NCBI GenBank assembly: GCA_964396385.1
Contig: CAYNFH010000072.1
Span: 1-26,529, forward strand
Direction: 5' to 3'
DNA: 26,529 nt
From: CAYNFH01 sp964396385
GTDB taxonomy: Bacteria > Armatimonadota > Chthonomonadetes > Chthonomonadales > CAJBBX01
Shown one piece after another: positions 1 to 7,496 of this stretch. Position 1 is the stretch's first letter; each line of letters opens with the position of its first letter. The notes beneath the pieces are model-generated. The model was not told the origin of the DNA, made no database searches, and saw only the letters and a program-made list of their open reading frames with translations. The position numbers were made by a program, and so were the translations under genes.

Positions 1-199
1 GGGGCCGGTCCGCGCCCTCGCACATTGTTCGGGGGTTTTTTGGCCTTGGCCGTTGCGGCGGCTTTGGGGGTACCCGGGACTCGGAAGGAGTGAGACATTG
101 TCTCAAATTTTAATCTGCCGCGGCAACGGAACGGATACTGGCGCCGACGAAAAGGACCAGCTGGCGGTTTTGGCGAGTGCGCCGTAATGGGTAGAGGCT

Positions 200-303
200 G
201 CGCAGAAAGCGCAGAAAGCGCAATAAGGGGGGCGCAGCCGCCGTTTCAAGCTCAGACGGGGCAGGATTCTCGTTTTGCGCAGTAAGCGCAATAAGCGCAA
301 TAA
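200..303. repeat. Two clusters of 9-base tandem repeats
   Basis: Three units at 200-226 (GCGCAGAAA twice, then GCGCAATAA) and three at 277-303 (GCGCAGTAA, then GCGCAATAA twice) lie in the same orientation about 50 bases apart. Both clusters are followed by GG. They lie in the gene-poor left end of the window and no function is evident. Confidence 0.8.
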
Positions 304-555
304 GGATGCAGATCTGGCCGATGCAGGGTGTGATGGGAATCCTCTATATAGTGCCACTGGTCCAGGAGGACGGGGCCGACAGCAGGAGGACGGTGGAGAT
401 CTCGAGATCCTTCCGGTGGGACTGCGGGGACATGTTTGCGTTTGTGTGCATGTCGTTGGCTCCTGTCTTTTCAGCGATGTCGATTCTATGAGGCTTTGTG
501 TGGGGTGGGCCTCTCGGGCGAGCCACCGCCGCCCGATTGTAGCAGTGCGAGTGTG

Positions 556-591
556 CGTTGCGGGACTGCCGGGCGTTGCGGGACTGCCGGG
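556..591. repeat. 18-bp tandem duplication
   Basis: The 18-mer CGTTGCGGGACTGCCGGG occurs twice back to back (556-573 and 574-591) and a third copy starts but diverges. It is in the same gene-less stretch. A recent slippage duplication is the simplest explanation. Confidence 0.8.
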
Positions 592-767
592 CGTCGCCTC
601 ACCCTGCCGGCCCTCCCCACTCCCCTCCGGCATTCCCCGGAACGCAGCCGCGCCGCGCGGCTGCCTGGAGCCCTCACCCCACCCCAAGGAATCGGCGCAG
701 GGCCCGCGCTGCCTGCGCAGCGGATGGTTATGAGGCGGGAAGGCTGAGGGGGCTAATGAAGCCCCCA

Positions 768-833
768 GCGGGAGCCTGAGGGCGGCGCCTTCGGAATCCG
801 CGCAAGGGCATACAAGGACGGCGAGGCTCCCGC
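768..833 (+). promoter_or_regulatory. Inverted repeat in the leader of the stalk-domain gene
   Basis: GCGGGAGCCT at 768-777 pairs perfectly with AGGCTCCCGC at 824-833, enclosing 46 bases. A smaller stem, GGGGGC/GCCCCC around 747-766, lies just upstream. Transcribed rightward, this would form a structured leader about 45 bases before the start codon at 879. It does not match a riboswitch class I can name, so a regulatory role is only a possibility. Confidence 0.3.
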
Positions 834-878
834 CGGGCTACTCTGTTACAACACGCAAACCGCATCAAGGAGAACGTA

Positions 879-1640
879 ATGAAGACTCGATCCAACTGGA
901 CCCTCCGCTGGCTGCTGCTCGCCGCCACGGCCTGCTCCGGCACATACGCCTTCGCCCGAATCGCCGGAACGCAGCTCGTCATCAACGGTAGCATCGCCTC
1001 CACCCGCGTCCGCGTCATCGACGGCCAGGCCTACGTTCCCATCGGCGACGTTGCGCGCGCCTTCCAGATGGTGGTCGCGCAGCGGCCCGGCGGATTCGAG
1101 CTGCGGCCCGCCGGCGGCGCCAACCAGATCCAGGGGCTCACCGGGAAGATAGGGGACGTCCTGTTCGACGGCAAGTGGCGCTTCCAGGTGCTGGGCGTGG
1201 AGGTCGTACCGAGCTACGCCGCGTCCCGCGCGTCGGACATCAGCGCGGACTACTCGGTCTACCACACGCTCGTGGATCGGCCGGACGATGTGACGTTCAA
1301 GGCGAAGGAGGGGCTGCAGCTCGTATCAATCCACTGCCGCGTGAAGAATGGGGTGCGGAACGAGACCCGCGAGCTCTATGTCTACAACCCGTACACCCGC
1401 ACGGCGCTCACGGATGGAAGCGGCACGTCCTATCCGCCCGTTGCGTATGACATGCCGGGCTCCAACTTCTCCAGCAAAGCCCTCGTCCCGGGCGGCGCCG
1501 TGGACTTCACCGTCCTCTTCGCCGTTCCTTCAGGTACGAAGCCCAGGGACCTGATCTTCACCCTCCGGACGCTCGCCGGCAACACCAAGGCCGGCTCGGA
1601 CGCCCGCGTGGATCTGACCCAGGGCTCTCCCAGCCAATAA
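879..1640 (+). CDS. Secreted protein with copper-amine-oxidase-N-like stalk domain
   Basis: 253 residues. The start is supported by AAGGAG a few bases upstream of the ATG. Residues 1-27 form a signal peptide (basic start, Leu/Ala-rich core). Residues about 32-77 (LVINGSIAS, then RVIDGQAYVPIGDVARAF) resemble the copper amine oxidase N-terminal or stalk domain found in many bacterial envelope proteins, which does not bind copper. The C-terminal part (about 145-240) is beta-rich and resembles DUF4352-type extracellular domains. The protein is probably exported and envelope-associated, role unknown. It stands alone, converges on the next gene, and ends at a shared terminator. The domain call is from pattern recognition and moderately secure. 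Confidence 0.75.
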   Translation: MKTRSNWTLRWLLLAATACSGTYAFARIAGTQLVINGSIASTRVRVIDGQAYVPIGDVARAFQMVVAQRPGGFELRPAGGANQIQGLTGKIGDVLFDGKWRFQVLGVEVVPSYAASRASDISADYSVYHTLVDRPDDVTFKAKEGLQLVSIHCRVKNGVRNETRELYVYNPYTRTALTDGSGTSYPPVAYDMPGSNFSSKALVPGGAVDFTVLFAVPSGTKPRDLIFTLRTLAGNTKAGSDARVDLTQGSPSQ

Positions 1641-1643
1641 AAC

Positions 1644-1664
1644 GGGGGCGGTACTCCCGCCCCC
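1644..1664. terminator. Bidirectional terminator hairpin between convergent genes
   Basis: GGGGGCGG at 1644-1651 pairs perfectly with CCGCCCCC at 1657-1664 around a 5-base loop. It sits between the stops of the rightward gene ending at 1640 and the leftward gene ending at 1667, so it can serve both. There is no long T tract, as is common at high GC. Confidence 0.65.
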
Positions 1665-1666
1665 CT

Positions 1667-1999
1667 TCACGCAATAAACCGGCCGGTGTCGACGAACGCG
1701 ATGTAATACCCCACCAGCAGGTTCAGCAGCGGCACCACCATCAGCAGTCCTATGTAGCCCGGCTTGTTCGTGTTCTCCGCGATGCGCCACCAGATCCACG
1801 CCAGGAACAGGATGTTAACGTACGGCACCAGCCATACAATCAGGAACCACATCTCCAGATCCGCCATGTCGCACAGCAGCCACAGGTTGGCCAGCGGCAC
1901 AAACGCGAGCCACGCATACTCGTGCCCGCACCGCTTCGCGATCACGTAGACCGGCACCGTCTCGACGATATAGAAGACCAGATAGAGCAGAAGCCCCAC
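1667..1999 (-). CDS. Small polytopic membrane protein (DUF5684-like)
   Basis: 110 residues, very hydrophobic, with about four predicted membrane segments. Features such as AKRCGHEYAWLAFVPLANLW and the later KPGYIGLLMVVPLLNLLVGYY resemble DUF5684-type inner membrane proteins, whose function is unknown. The start is GTG at 1999, preceded by AGGAGG at a workable distance. In the uninterrupted chromosome this gene would lie about 100 bases downstream of the ALDH16-like gene and on the same strand, so it may once have been the last gene of that transcript. The element now separates them by 15.5 kb. Confidence 0.7.
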   Translation of the reverse strand: MGLLLYLVFYIVETVPVYVIAKRCGHEYAWLAFVPLANLWLLCDMADLEMWFLIVWLVPYVNILFLAWIWWRIAENTNKPGYIGLLMVVPLLNLLVGYYIAFVDTGRFIA

Positions 2000-2102
2000 C
2001 GCGCACCCCTCCTTTGCCGTAGCTCTCTCGATTCACTCGCCACTACGAGCAATGCGCGCAACAGGCTTCATCCCTGTTCTGTATTGGCGCCGGCCGCTCA
2101 CC

Positions 2103-2126
2103 CTACTCCCCGTACGGCATCCAGAT
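2103..2126 (-). pseudogene. Severed 3' end of the ALDH16-like gene
   Basis: Read leftward, these bases encode I-W-M-P-Y-G-E followed by TAG (2103-2105). The intact body of the dehydrogenase, 15.5 kb away, reads V-K-N-I-W up to the matching core at 17630-17638. The two pieces join in the same frame when the element is removed, giving a natural tail K-N-I-W-M-P-Y-G-E. The identity of I-W in both fragments comes from the shared 9-bp core. Confidence 0.88.
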
Positions 2127-2127
2127 A
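2119..2127. repeat. attL core of the integrated element
   Basis: ATCCAGATA, identical to the copy at 17630-17638. With flanks the two copies read GGC-core-CTC here and GGT-core-TTC at the right end. The bases to the left are the stranded end of the host dehydrogenase gene; the bases to the right are element DNA. The likely crossover dinucleotide is CA at 2122-2123. Confidence 0.88.
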
Positions 2128-2202
2128 CTCTTATCAGTTGATCTCACTGGCAAGGTGTCGGTCAGCCTGCGTGAGGCAGATTCGTACCGCCTCGCTGCAT
2201 AA
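2128..2202 (+). other. Displaced 3' end of the recombinase gene
   Basis: In the excised circle this sequence follows the recombinase codons that end at 17638. Read in that frame it adds 24 codons, beginning LLSVDLTGKV and ending RLAA, then TAA at 2200-2202. The alternating hydrophobic pattern around a T-G-K turn looks like a beta hairpin rather than random sequence, and the stop runs into a strong terminator. The complete recombinase would be 565 residues. In the integrated state this piece has no start and is orphaned. Confidence 0.82.
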
Positions 2203-2242
2203 TAGGGGCGTCCGCAGCCCGTTCCACCCGGACGCCCCTATT
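2201..2242 (+). terminator. Terminator of the recombinase gene (used in the circular form)
   Basis: Perfect 14-base arms at 2201-2214 (AATAGGGGCGTCCG) and 2229-2242, with a 14-base loop. The hairpin begins at the TAA that ends the reconstituted recombinase frame. In the integrated state it is separated from the recombinase gene by the whole element and lies beside attL, where it could block transcription passing in either direction. Confidence 0.75.
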
Positions 2243-2635
2243 GTAATCGCCTTCTTCGTCCGACGGTATCCTTACCATTCTTACGGCTCTCCAATCCCAT
2301 GTTCGCCCGTACGCCCGTCTACTCCTTCCCCTGAAGTTCATTGAACGTGTCCACCGAAGAGCCTGACTGTAAGGGCGGGACTGCTCAACACGTTCGAGCG
2401 CGAACTCTGGCGTCTTCGGCAATCTCGCCTCTGATTTGCTTCAACGTCGGGAGTTGACCCGCCGAGGATGGCTGCCAGGTCGCCTTCCCTTTGACCCGTT
2501 CGGGCGGGTCGAGAGCGCACAAAGGGCGCCAAATCACGCCGCACCACCCAGCCGCGTCAGCACGCCGTACGCAATTTAGAAATATCCGTTGTAGTCTCGT
2601 CAGCGTACGTATTATGTATTAATTGCTACAATCGC
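2243..2635. other. Non-coding left end of the element
   Basis: About 390 bases with no supported gene. Nested inverted repeats occur at 2487-2526: CCCTTTG (2487-2493) with CAAAGGG (2520-2526), enclosing GACCCG/CGGGTC (2493-2510). No iteron array is visible. The stretch between terminator and promoter could hold recombinase accessory sites or a replication origin, but nothing in the sequence proves either. Confidence 0.4.
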
Positions 2636-2664
2636 TTGACAACAGGAATAATTACGTTTATAAC
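2636..2664 (+). promoter_or_regulatory. Strong sigma-70-type promoter for the left replication module
   Basis: TTGACA at 2636-2641, 17-base spacer, TATAAC at 2659-2664. The predicted transcript starts near 2671 and runs into the RHH gene. This placement rules out the in-frame upstream start codon at 2623 and favours the ATG at 2749. Confidence 0.75.
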
Positions 2665-2748
2665 AACCTTGTAGGATGCCCGGCTGGCCTCTTCTTACCT
2701 GTGTTTTCAGGCGTGGTGCGGGCAACCGTCAGATTGGGAGACGAAACG

Positions 2749-2988
2749 ATGGAGATATACGAACCACCAGCCAGGAAGGGAAGATACGCGCGGCGAGCTG
2801 GCATCCGGAGGCGCGTGCGGGCCACAACGATCCTCCTGCCATCCACGCTAATTGCCGCCTTGGACCTAGAGGCAACCCGGCGGGACCTCGACAGCCGCTC
2901 CGAGATCGTCCGGCGTGCCTGTGAAGAGTACCTGCGTGTGGCCGGGCATGCTGACGGCCCGACCCATGGTGAAAAGGCCAGTGGGTGA
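2749..2988 (+). CDS. Ribbon-helix-helix DNA-binding protein
   Basis: 79 residues from the ATG at 2749, which has GGGAG about 8 bases upstream and lies downstream of the promoter at 2636. After a basic N-terminal stretch (RKGRYARRAGIRRRVRATTI), residues about 24-31 form the DNA-contacting strand. Two helices follow (about 32-45 and 49-64, S-E-I-V-R-R-A-C-E-E-Y-L), the layout of CopG/Arc-type RHH regulators. Such proteins are dimeric repressors and often control copy number or plasmid partition genes. Being the first gene of the left module, it may regulate itself and the replication protein downstream. Targets are unknown. Confidence 0.75.
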   Translation: MEIYEPPARKGRYARRAGIRRRVRATTILLPSTLIAALDLEATRRDLDSRSEIVRRACEEYLRVAGHADGPTHGEKASG

Positions 2989-2994
2989 ACCCCA

Positions 2995-3195
2995 GTGACG
3001 GACGAGTCGGCCGATCCGTGGAGTGAGTTCTTCTTGCGCTGTATTGACGCCGCCAGGCTGGTCCGCGAGCGGCGTATAAGAGGCGCAAGCTCGCCTCCGC
3101 AAGCGGACACCGATGATCCTGAGATACCGATGAGGGAGTTTCAGTCAATGAGAAACGGGCGGACAGCCGTTAAGCCATCCGCCCGCCAGCACTGA
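2995..3195 (+). CDS. Small hypothetical protein
   Basis: 66 residues from a GTG at 2995, only 6 bases after the RHH stop, with no strong ribosome site of its own, so it would depend on coupling. The sequence (S-A-D-P-W-S-E-F-F-L-R-C-I-D-A-A-R-L-V-R-E-R at the start) has a plausible amphipathic helix but matches no family I recognise. Its last codons overlap a hairpin at 3156-3185. It may be real or only an open stretch of the operon. Confidence 0.4.
   Translation: MTDESADPWSEFFLRCIDAARLVRERRIRGASSPPQADTDDPEIPMREFQSMRNGRTAVKPSARQH
3156..3185 (+). terminator. Hairpin after the RHH gene
   Basis: CGGGCGGA (3156-3163) pairs with TCCGCCCG (3178-3185) around 14 bases. There is no T tract. It could partly terminate or process the RHH transcript before the replication gene. 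Confidence 0.35.
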
Positions 3196-3248
3196 TCCTG
3201 TCACGGGGATGTTGCCATCATCGCCCGCGACCTTCAATGGGAAACGTC

Positions 3249-3545
3249 ATGAATAAGTCTACAACATCCTGGCCCCTGCGGTCAACCATGCCGGCCCGTT
3301 CCGCTCGGCCCAATCCTGCTGGTCCACGGACCTTGATCCTCAACCAGGGCACCTCTGGCGATTCCACCGCCGCCCTCCACATCGGATGCCGAGTCCGCAT
3401 ACTGAGCGGTGAATTCGCTGGATTCTACGGTCGAATCATCAAACCTGCCGGCGAGTTTCCGCGCGCCAACCTCGTTTACGTGGACCTAGACGGCCCCATT
3501 TGCGGAGGGATTTGGTCGCCGGAGGCTCTGGAGGCTGTTCCATGA
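3249..3545 (+). CDS. Small KOW-like protein upstream of the replication gene
   Basis: 98 residues from the ATG at 3249 (an in-frame ATG at 3237 is equally open but has no ribosome site). The N-terminal 40 residues are low-complexity and basic. Residues about 44-85 contain I-G-C-R-V-R-I-L-S-G-E-F-A-G-F-Y-G-R, the pattern of a KOW or SH3-like barrel (a G-x-F-x-G turn after a V-x-I strand). KOW domains bind RNA or ribosomal proteins, but small KOW-like ORFs on elements have no settled role. Its stop overlaps the start of the replication protein (ATGA at 3542-3545), so the two are translationally coupled. Confidence 0.6.
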   Translation: MNKSTTSWPLRSTMPARSARPNPAGPRTLILNQGTSGDSTAALHIGCRVRILSGEFAGFYGRIIKPAGEFPRANLVYVDLDGPICGGIWSPEALEAVP

Positions 3546-5962
3546 AGCTCGCCGAGTTCCTGGAGCGCCTGGAGGGGGTCCGCCGATCAGGCAGAGGGTA
3601 CGTCGCTCGATGTCCCGCTCATGACGACCGCCATGCGAGTCTCAGCGTCAAGGACGGTGAGGACGACCGCATCCTCGTCTATTGTCACGCAGGCTGCCAG
3701 GTGACGGAGATCGTCGGAGCCATGAGCCTGAAGATGGCCGACCTCTATCCACACCAGCCCCTTTGTAGTGAACATCGCGTCGAACCGTCTTCCCGGCCAC
3801 GAATTGTTGCCACCTTCGACTATGTGGACGAGCACGGGGGGCTTCTCTATCAGGTAGTGCGGTATGTCCCCAAACGCTTCTTAATCCGCCGCCCGGACGG
3901 CAATGGTGACTGGATTTGGAATCTGGATGATACTCGTCCGGTCTTGTACCGGCTGCCGGAAGTCATCGAGGCGGTGAAGACAGGCAAAACGATCTGGCTT
4001 CCTGAAGGTGAGAAGCATGTAGATCGGCTATGCGAGCTTGGACTCTCCGCGACCACAAGCTCATTGGGCGCGGGAAAGTGGCGCGACGAGTACGCGGAAT
4101 GGCTACAAGGGGCCAAGGTCGTACTACTACCTGACAATGACGAGCCGGGCCGCAGCCACATGGAGGAAATCGCTCATATCCTGCTAAAAGCACGCGCCCG
4201 CGTCAAAGTTGTATGGCTGCCGGACCTTCCGCCAAAGGGAGACGTGCTGGACTGGCTCGCAGCCGGCGGGACCGTGGAGCAGCTCGTTGGGCTGGCAAAG
4301 GCGGAATCCCTCGTGACCCTGGAGTCCCTCCCGGCGGCTCATGGCAACACGTCAAACCGGGAGCGGGCCAACGGTACGGACTTTGGGCACGAGAATCGGG
4401 TGAACCCGCAACCCGCGCAAGAGACTTTTGCCGGCCGATCCCCCGATTCTGTCAATTCTGTCGAATGGGAGCAGCCGGTTCCGTTCGGCGTCTATACCGT
4501 TCCTGCGTTCCCCATTGACGCGCTTCCGGGATGGCTCTCCGCGTACTGTTGCGCCGTGGCTACATCCACGCAGACCCCCACCGACCTGGCAGGGATGCTT
4601 GCGCTGTCCGGGCTGTCAACGAGCCTGGCGAGGAAGGTAGAGGTCCAGATAACATCGGATTGGTGGGAGCCGGTAAACATCTTCGTTGTAGTTGCCCTTC
4701 CATCTGGAAGCCGAAAGAGTGCCGTCTTCCGTGCGATTACAAGTCCCATTGAGGAGCACGAGAAGGAGGAGAATCACCGTCGCGTGCCGCTTATCAAGCA
4801 GGCTGAGTCGGACCGCCGGGTAATCGAGAAGCAATTGGAGAGGATGGAGAAGGAAGAAGCAGCCAAGCGGGCCGGAGACCCGTTCGACGGTGACGACCGA
4901 GACCGGATCATAAAAGAGCTTGCAGAGAAGGAGGTCCCGGTTCAGCTTCGTCTCATCGCAGACGACTGCACGCCAGAAAAGCTCGTCGCCATCATGGCAG
5001 AACAGCGCGGGCGGATTGCCATCCTTTCTCCTGAAGGCGACACGTTCGACCTAATGGCTGGCCGGTATGCAGAACTCAACGGCGGGATCAACGGTGTGTA
5101 TCTCAAAGGGCACGCCGGAGACGATCTTCGGGTGGATCGCAAGGGAAGCCCTCCAGTCTACGTGCATCGTCCTGCCCTAACCTTGGGCCTGGCACCTCAG
5201 CCGGATGTGTTACATGGCCTCATGCAGAAGCCGGGGTTCCGGGGCCGTGGGCTTCTCGCCCGCTTTGTCTACTCGTTGCCCTCATCCAACGTGGGCTTCC
5301 GCTCTACCGAGACCGAACCCGTTTCAGCGGACGTTAAGGACGCCTACAACAAACGCTTGGGTCGGCTCCTTGAGATGGAAGTGCCGGTTCCATACGGAAC
5401 AGGCGGAGCCGGGCTGCTGCAGCTAATCCCACAAGCAGCGGCCGTCTTTTGCGAGTACCGCAAAGAGGTCGAGGCGTCCATGCAACCGGGGAACGAGCTG
5501 GGAGACATGCTGGACTGGGGCGGCAAACTTCCAGGTGCTGTAGCTCGAATCGCCGGGCTGTTACACATGGCAAAGCACGTGGATGAGCCGGAACCATACG
5601 CGCGCTCCATCGATTGCTCCACCATTGAGGCGGCTATCCGAATCGGGAGGTACGCGACGGCGCACGCAAAGATCGCCTACCTGATGATGGGAGCCGATCC
5701 TGCGCTGGTCCGTGCTCACAAGATTCTTGACTGGATCAGCAGGAAGGGGAAGCAGGAGTTCTCCAAGCGTGAGGTACAGCGTGACATGCCGACCGTGTTC
5801 AGGAAAGCAGAGGAAGTAGACCCGGCGCTGAAAGTCCTGATAGACCGAGGCTGGATACGGCCACGTCAGCAAGAGGAGACGGAGGGGAGCGTGGCGGGCC
5901 GTCCGCCGAGTCCCTCATACGAAGTGCATCCAGACATGACATATTCGACAAATTGGACATAA
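3542..5962 (+). CDS. TOPRIM/DUF3987 replication protein (primase-helicase type)
   Basis: 806 residues from the ATG at 3542; this start places a typical primase zinc motif near the N-terminus and gives a 4-base overlap with the gene before. Residues 24-52 hold C24, H27, C48 and C52 (C-P-A-H and Y-C-H-A-G-C), a CHC2-like zinc finger. A TOPRIM-like region follows with E155/E157 (P-E-G-E-K) and D198-N-D200, then K-G-D-V-L-D-W at about 232-238. From about 315 the sequence resembles DUF3987, with a Walker A-like P-S-G-S-R-K-S at 387-393 and a charged coiled region after it. Such proteins are found on phages, satellites and integrative elements and are thought to prime and unwind element DNA. Expected role: replication of the excised form. 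The most secure functional call on the left side. Confidence 0.85.
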   Translation: MKLAEFLERLEGVRRSGRGYVARCPAHDDRHASLSVKDGEDDRILVYCHAGCQVTEIVGAMSLKMADLYPHQPLCSEHRVEPSSRPRIVATFDYVDEHGGLLYQVVRYVPKRFLIRRPDGNGDWIWNLDDTRPVLYRLPEVIEAVKTGKTIWLPEGEKHVDRLCELGLSATTSSLGAGKWRDEYAEWLQGAKVVLLPDNDEPGRSHMEEIAHILLKARARVKVVWLPDLPPKGDVLDWLAAGGTVEQLVGLAKAESLVTLESLPAAHGNTSNRERANGTDFGHENRVNPQPAQETFAGRSPDSVNSVEWEQPVPFGVYTVPAFPIDALPGWLSAYCCAVATSTQTPTDLAGMLALSGLSTSLARKVEVQITSDWWEPVNIFVVVALPSGSRKSAVFRAITSPIEEHEKEENHRRVPLIKQAESDRRVIEKQLERMEKEEAAKRAGDPFDGDDRDRIIKELAEKEVPVQLRLIADDCTPEKLVAIMAEQRGRIAILSPEGDTFDLMAGRYAELNGGINGVYLKGHAGDDLRVDRKGSPPVYVHRPALTLGLAPQPDVLHGLMQKPGFRGRGLLARFVYSLPSSNVGFRSTETEPVSADVKDAYNKRLGRLLEMEVPVPYGTGGAGLLQLIPQAAAVFCEYRKEVEASMQPGNELGDMLDWGGKLPGAVARIAGLLHMAKHVDEPEPYARSIDCSTIEAAIRIGRYATAHAKIAYLMMGADPALVRAHKILDWISRKGKQEFSKREVQRDMPTVFRKAEEVDPALKVLIDRGWIRPRQQEETEGSVAGRPPSPSYEVHPDMTYSTNWT

Positions 5963-6315
5963 ACAGCGACTCAGGGGGTGAGATGGTCCTCGCGGTTTCG
6001 TCGGCACCCAACACGCCGCCAGACGCGTCCGGCCACTAATCAAGCGTGCTATTGGCTGCCGTCCGAACAGTCCTCTGTTGGGGAAACTGTCAACGACTAA
6101 ATGAGCGTGGTTCTACTCCTATTTCGTAATCCCGTACACAATAAAGGTCAAGCGGAATCTGCTTGCAGGAAGGCAGTTTCTATCGGTGGGACATACTGAG
6201 ACAATCTGCGAACAAGAGGGGAGGCAACAATGACCCGCCCCACATTGGACGGCGGGCCACCTGCGTCGTTGATTCCTTTTTCTCACATGGAGAAAAGGTT
6301 CTGATTCTGCTGCCC
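5963..6315. other. Intergenic region between convergent modules
   Basis: About 350 bases between the rightward replication gene and the leftward peptidase gene. No frame has convincing coding features. A stem at 6275-6298 (CCTTTTTCTC with GAGAAAAGG, one bulge) lies just beyond the stop of the leftward gene and may end its transcript. Nothing else stands out. Confidence 0.45.
6275..6298 (-). terminator. Possible terminator for the leftward cluster
   Basis: CCTTTTTCTC (6275-6284) and GAGAAAAGG (6290-6298) can pair with a single bulge around a short loop, 18 bases beyond the stop of the M41-type peptidase gene. There is no clear T tract, so the call is tentative. Confidence 0.35.
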
Positions 6316-6897
6316 TTACCGGACGCCGCCCTTGTACTGTTCGCGGTATGGACGCAGGTGGACTCCTGGGTTGCGCCGTTCTATCGCCATGGAACAACGT
6401 CGTGCAGCCTTGCCGCCCATGAGCGTTGTGACCTCCTCACAGGTGAGCGTCCCTCGCTCAAACAATGCCTGAGATACGACGCGCACCTCACCGGCGTGTG
6501 CCCTGATGAGTGCTCGTGCCTGGTTTCGCAGCCTCTCCTCTTGTCGTTCGAACGCCTCGTCCCCGACGACTTGCGCCCCTCTGGGGCGTGTGTACTGGCT
6601 GAGCCAGTAGGAAGCATTGTCGAAGTCGGTATACCTCTCGGCACAGCATCCAATGAAGTGTTCCTCGGCAGCCGCGCCCGCATAGCAGCATACTGCGTAC
6701 TTTCGGACCAACTCGCGCTTTGACCCGTCGCCCCGCTCCCAGCCGAGAATCGGACTAACTGCGTTCACACACGGTTGCGGTCCTTCCACCGTGACGAACG
6801 AGAAAGGCATCTCCATAAGAACGTTGGCAACAGCGTGCCCCGCCTCATGGAAGGCCAGCCTCCATTGCTCCTGCGTGTTGGTGTCTGTCGTCATCAT
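6316..6897 (-). CDS. Stand-alone M41 (FtsH-type) metallopeptidase domain
   Basis: 193 residues. H17-E-A-G-H21 is the zinc-binding HExxH motif in its FtsH form (F-H-E-A-G-H-A-V-A). D91, in Y-T-D-F-D-N-A, fits the third metal ligand (in FtsH, N-D-x-x-x-A). Residues 72-79 (Y-A-G-A-A-A-E-E) match the FtsH G-R-A-A-E-E region. The AAA+ ATPase and membrane helices of FtsH are absent, so it cannot unfold substrates by itself. It might cleave a flexible partner, for example a regulator. It overlaps the preceding gene by 4 bases (ATGA), so the two are coupled. A different HExxH family is less likely given the flanking matches. Confidence 0.8.
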   Translation of the reverse strand: MMTTDTNTQEQWRLAFHEAGHAVANVLMEMPFSFVTVEGPQPCVNAVSPILGWERGDGSKRELVRKYAVCCYAGAAAEEHFIGCCAERYTDFDNASYWLSQYTRPRGAQVVGDEAFERQEERLRNQARALIRAHAGEVRVVSQALFERGTLTCEEVTTLMGGKAARRCSMAIERRNPGVHLRPYREQYKGGVR

Positions 6898-7496
6898 ATC
6901 GTTTGCGCCCTTGGCGTATCGGGTGAATGCCCTACGTCCGCGCTCCTCGGCGCACCGTCCGTCCTGGGAGCCGCGAGGCTTTCCAGATCATCGAGTGCAG
7001 CCTCAAGGGCCTCCCGAACGTTTTCCTGTGGCAGCCCGAACTGCCCCACCAGCAGGTGCACGAATGCGGCGGCGGCGGCATACTCCCACTCGGTTCCGGA
7101 GAAGCCCGCCGAGACCGGCCCCGCAGCAACCATTCCATCGGCGATCCTCTCAGGTTCGCGAGGACGCCAGAGCGGAGCGGCAGTGTCGAGCATGGCCCTG
7201 CCATAATCGGAGTCCGCAGGAGCATCGGGACTCTCGAAGGTCCAGACCAAACCCCACAGGCTAACGCTGCCGCTCAGCCTTGGAACGATGGCGGCGGCTT
7301 CACCTTCTTGCTCTGCCCCTGTGCGCGATCCATCCGCCTCCAGGCTGTTGGCGGGAGCCAACGTCTCCAGGGTGCAGCCATCTTCTCCTTCCCCCGCCAG
7401 GAGCCGCTTCGTCATGCCGGGCACGTAGCCAGTGATCCCCTCCTGGTAGATAGGATCGTCCGGCTCCGCCCACCCTTCATCAGTCACCTTTGCCAT
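6894..7496 (-). CDS. Hypothetical protein coupled to the M41-type peptidase
   Basis: 200 residues from the ATG at 7496, preceded by a strong AAGGAGGAG (7502-7512 region). The frame stays open upstream to 7778, but that stretch includes a palindrome and has no ribosome site. The sequence is acidic in its first half (E-D-G-C-T-L-E-T-L-A, S-R-T-G-A-E-Q-E-G-E). A helical segment sits near the end (E-Y-A-A-A-A-A-F-V-H-L-L-V-G-Q-F-G-L, then V-R-E-A-L-E-A-A-L-D-D-L). No domain is recognised. The 4-base overlap with the peptidase gene suggests joint function, for example as substrate, adaptor or inhibitor, which is inference. Confidence 0.65.
   Translation of the reverse strand: MAKVTDEGWAEPDDPIYQEGITGYVPGMTKRLLAGEGEDGCTLETLAPANSLEADGSRTGAEQEGEAAAIVPRLSGSVSLWGLVWTFESPDAPADSDYGRAMLDTAAPLWRPREPERIADGMVAAGPVSAGFSGTEWEYAAAAAFVHLLVGQFGLPQENVREALEAALDDLESLAAPRTDGAPRSADVGHSPDTPRAQTI

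Larger units (their letters stand above)
1..878. other. Gene-poor region with short repeats
   Basis: No open frame here has a convincing ribosome binding site, protein-like composition or recognisable domain; the longer frames in several registers look like products of high GC content. What can be seen is the 9-mer clusters (200-303), an 18-mer duplication (556-591), and inverted repeats near 740-835 just before the next gene. Confidence 0.55.

Noticed and set aside
200..303. CRISPR array
   Set aside because: Units are 9 bases with no spacers; no cas genes in the window.
103..687. Long minus-strand open frame at the left end
   Set aside because: Arg/Pro/Ser-rich composition, no ribosome site, overlaps several other open frames, and contains the tandem repeats. 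Typical of high-GC chance frames.
2623..2748. Upstream in-frame extension of the RHH gene
   Set aside because: The start at 2623 lies upstream of the -35 box of the promoter at 2636-2664, so the transcript cannot include it; the 2749 start has a ribosome site.
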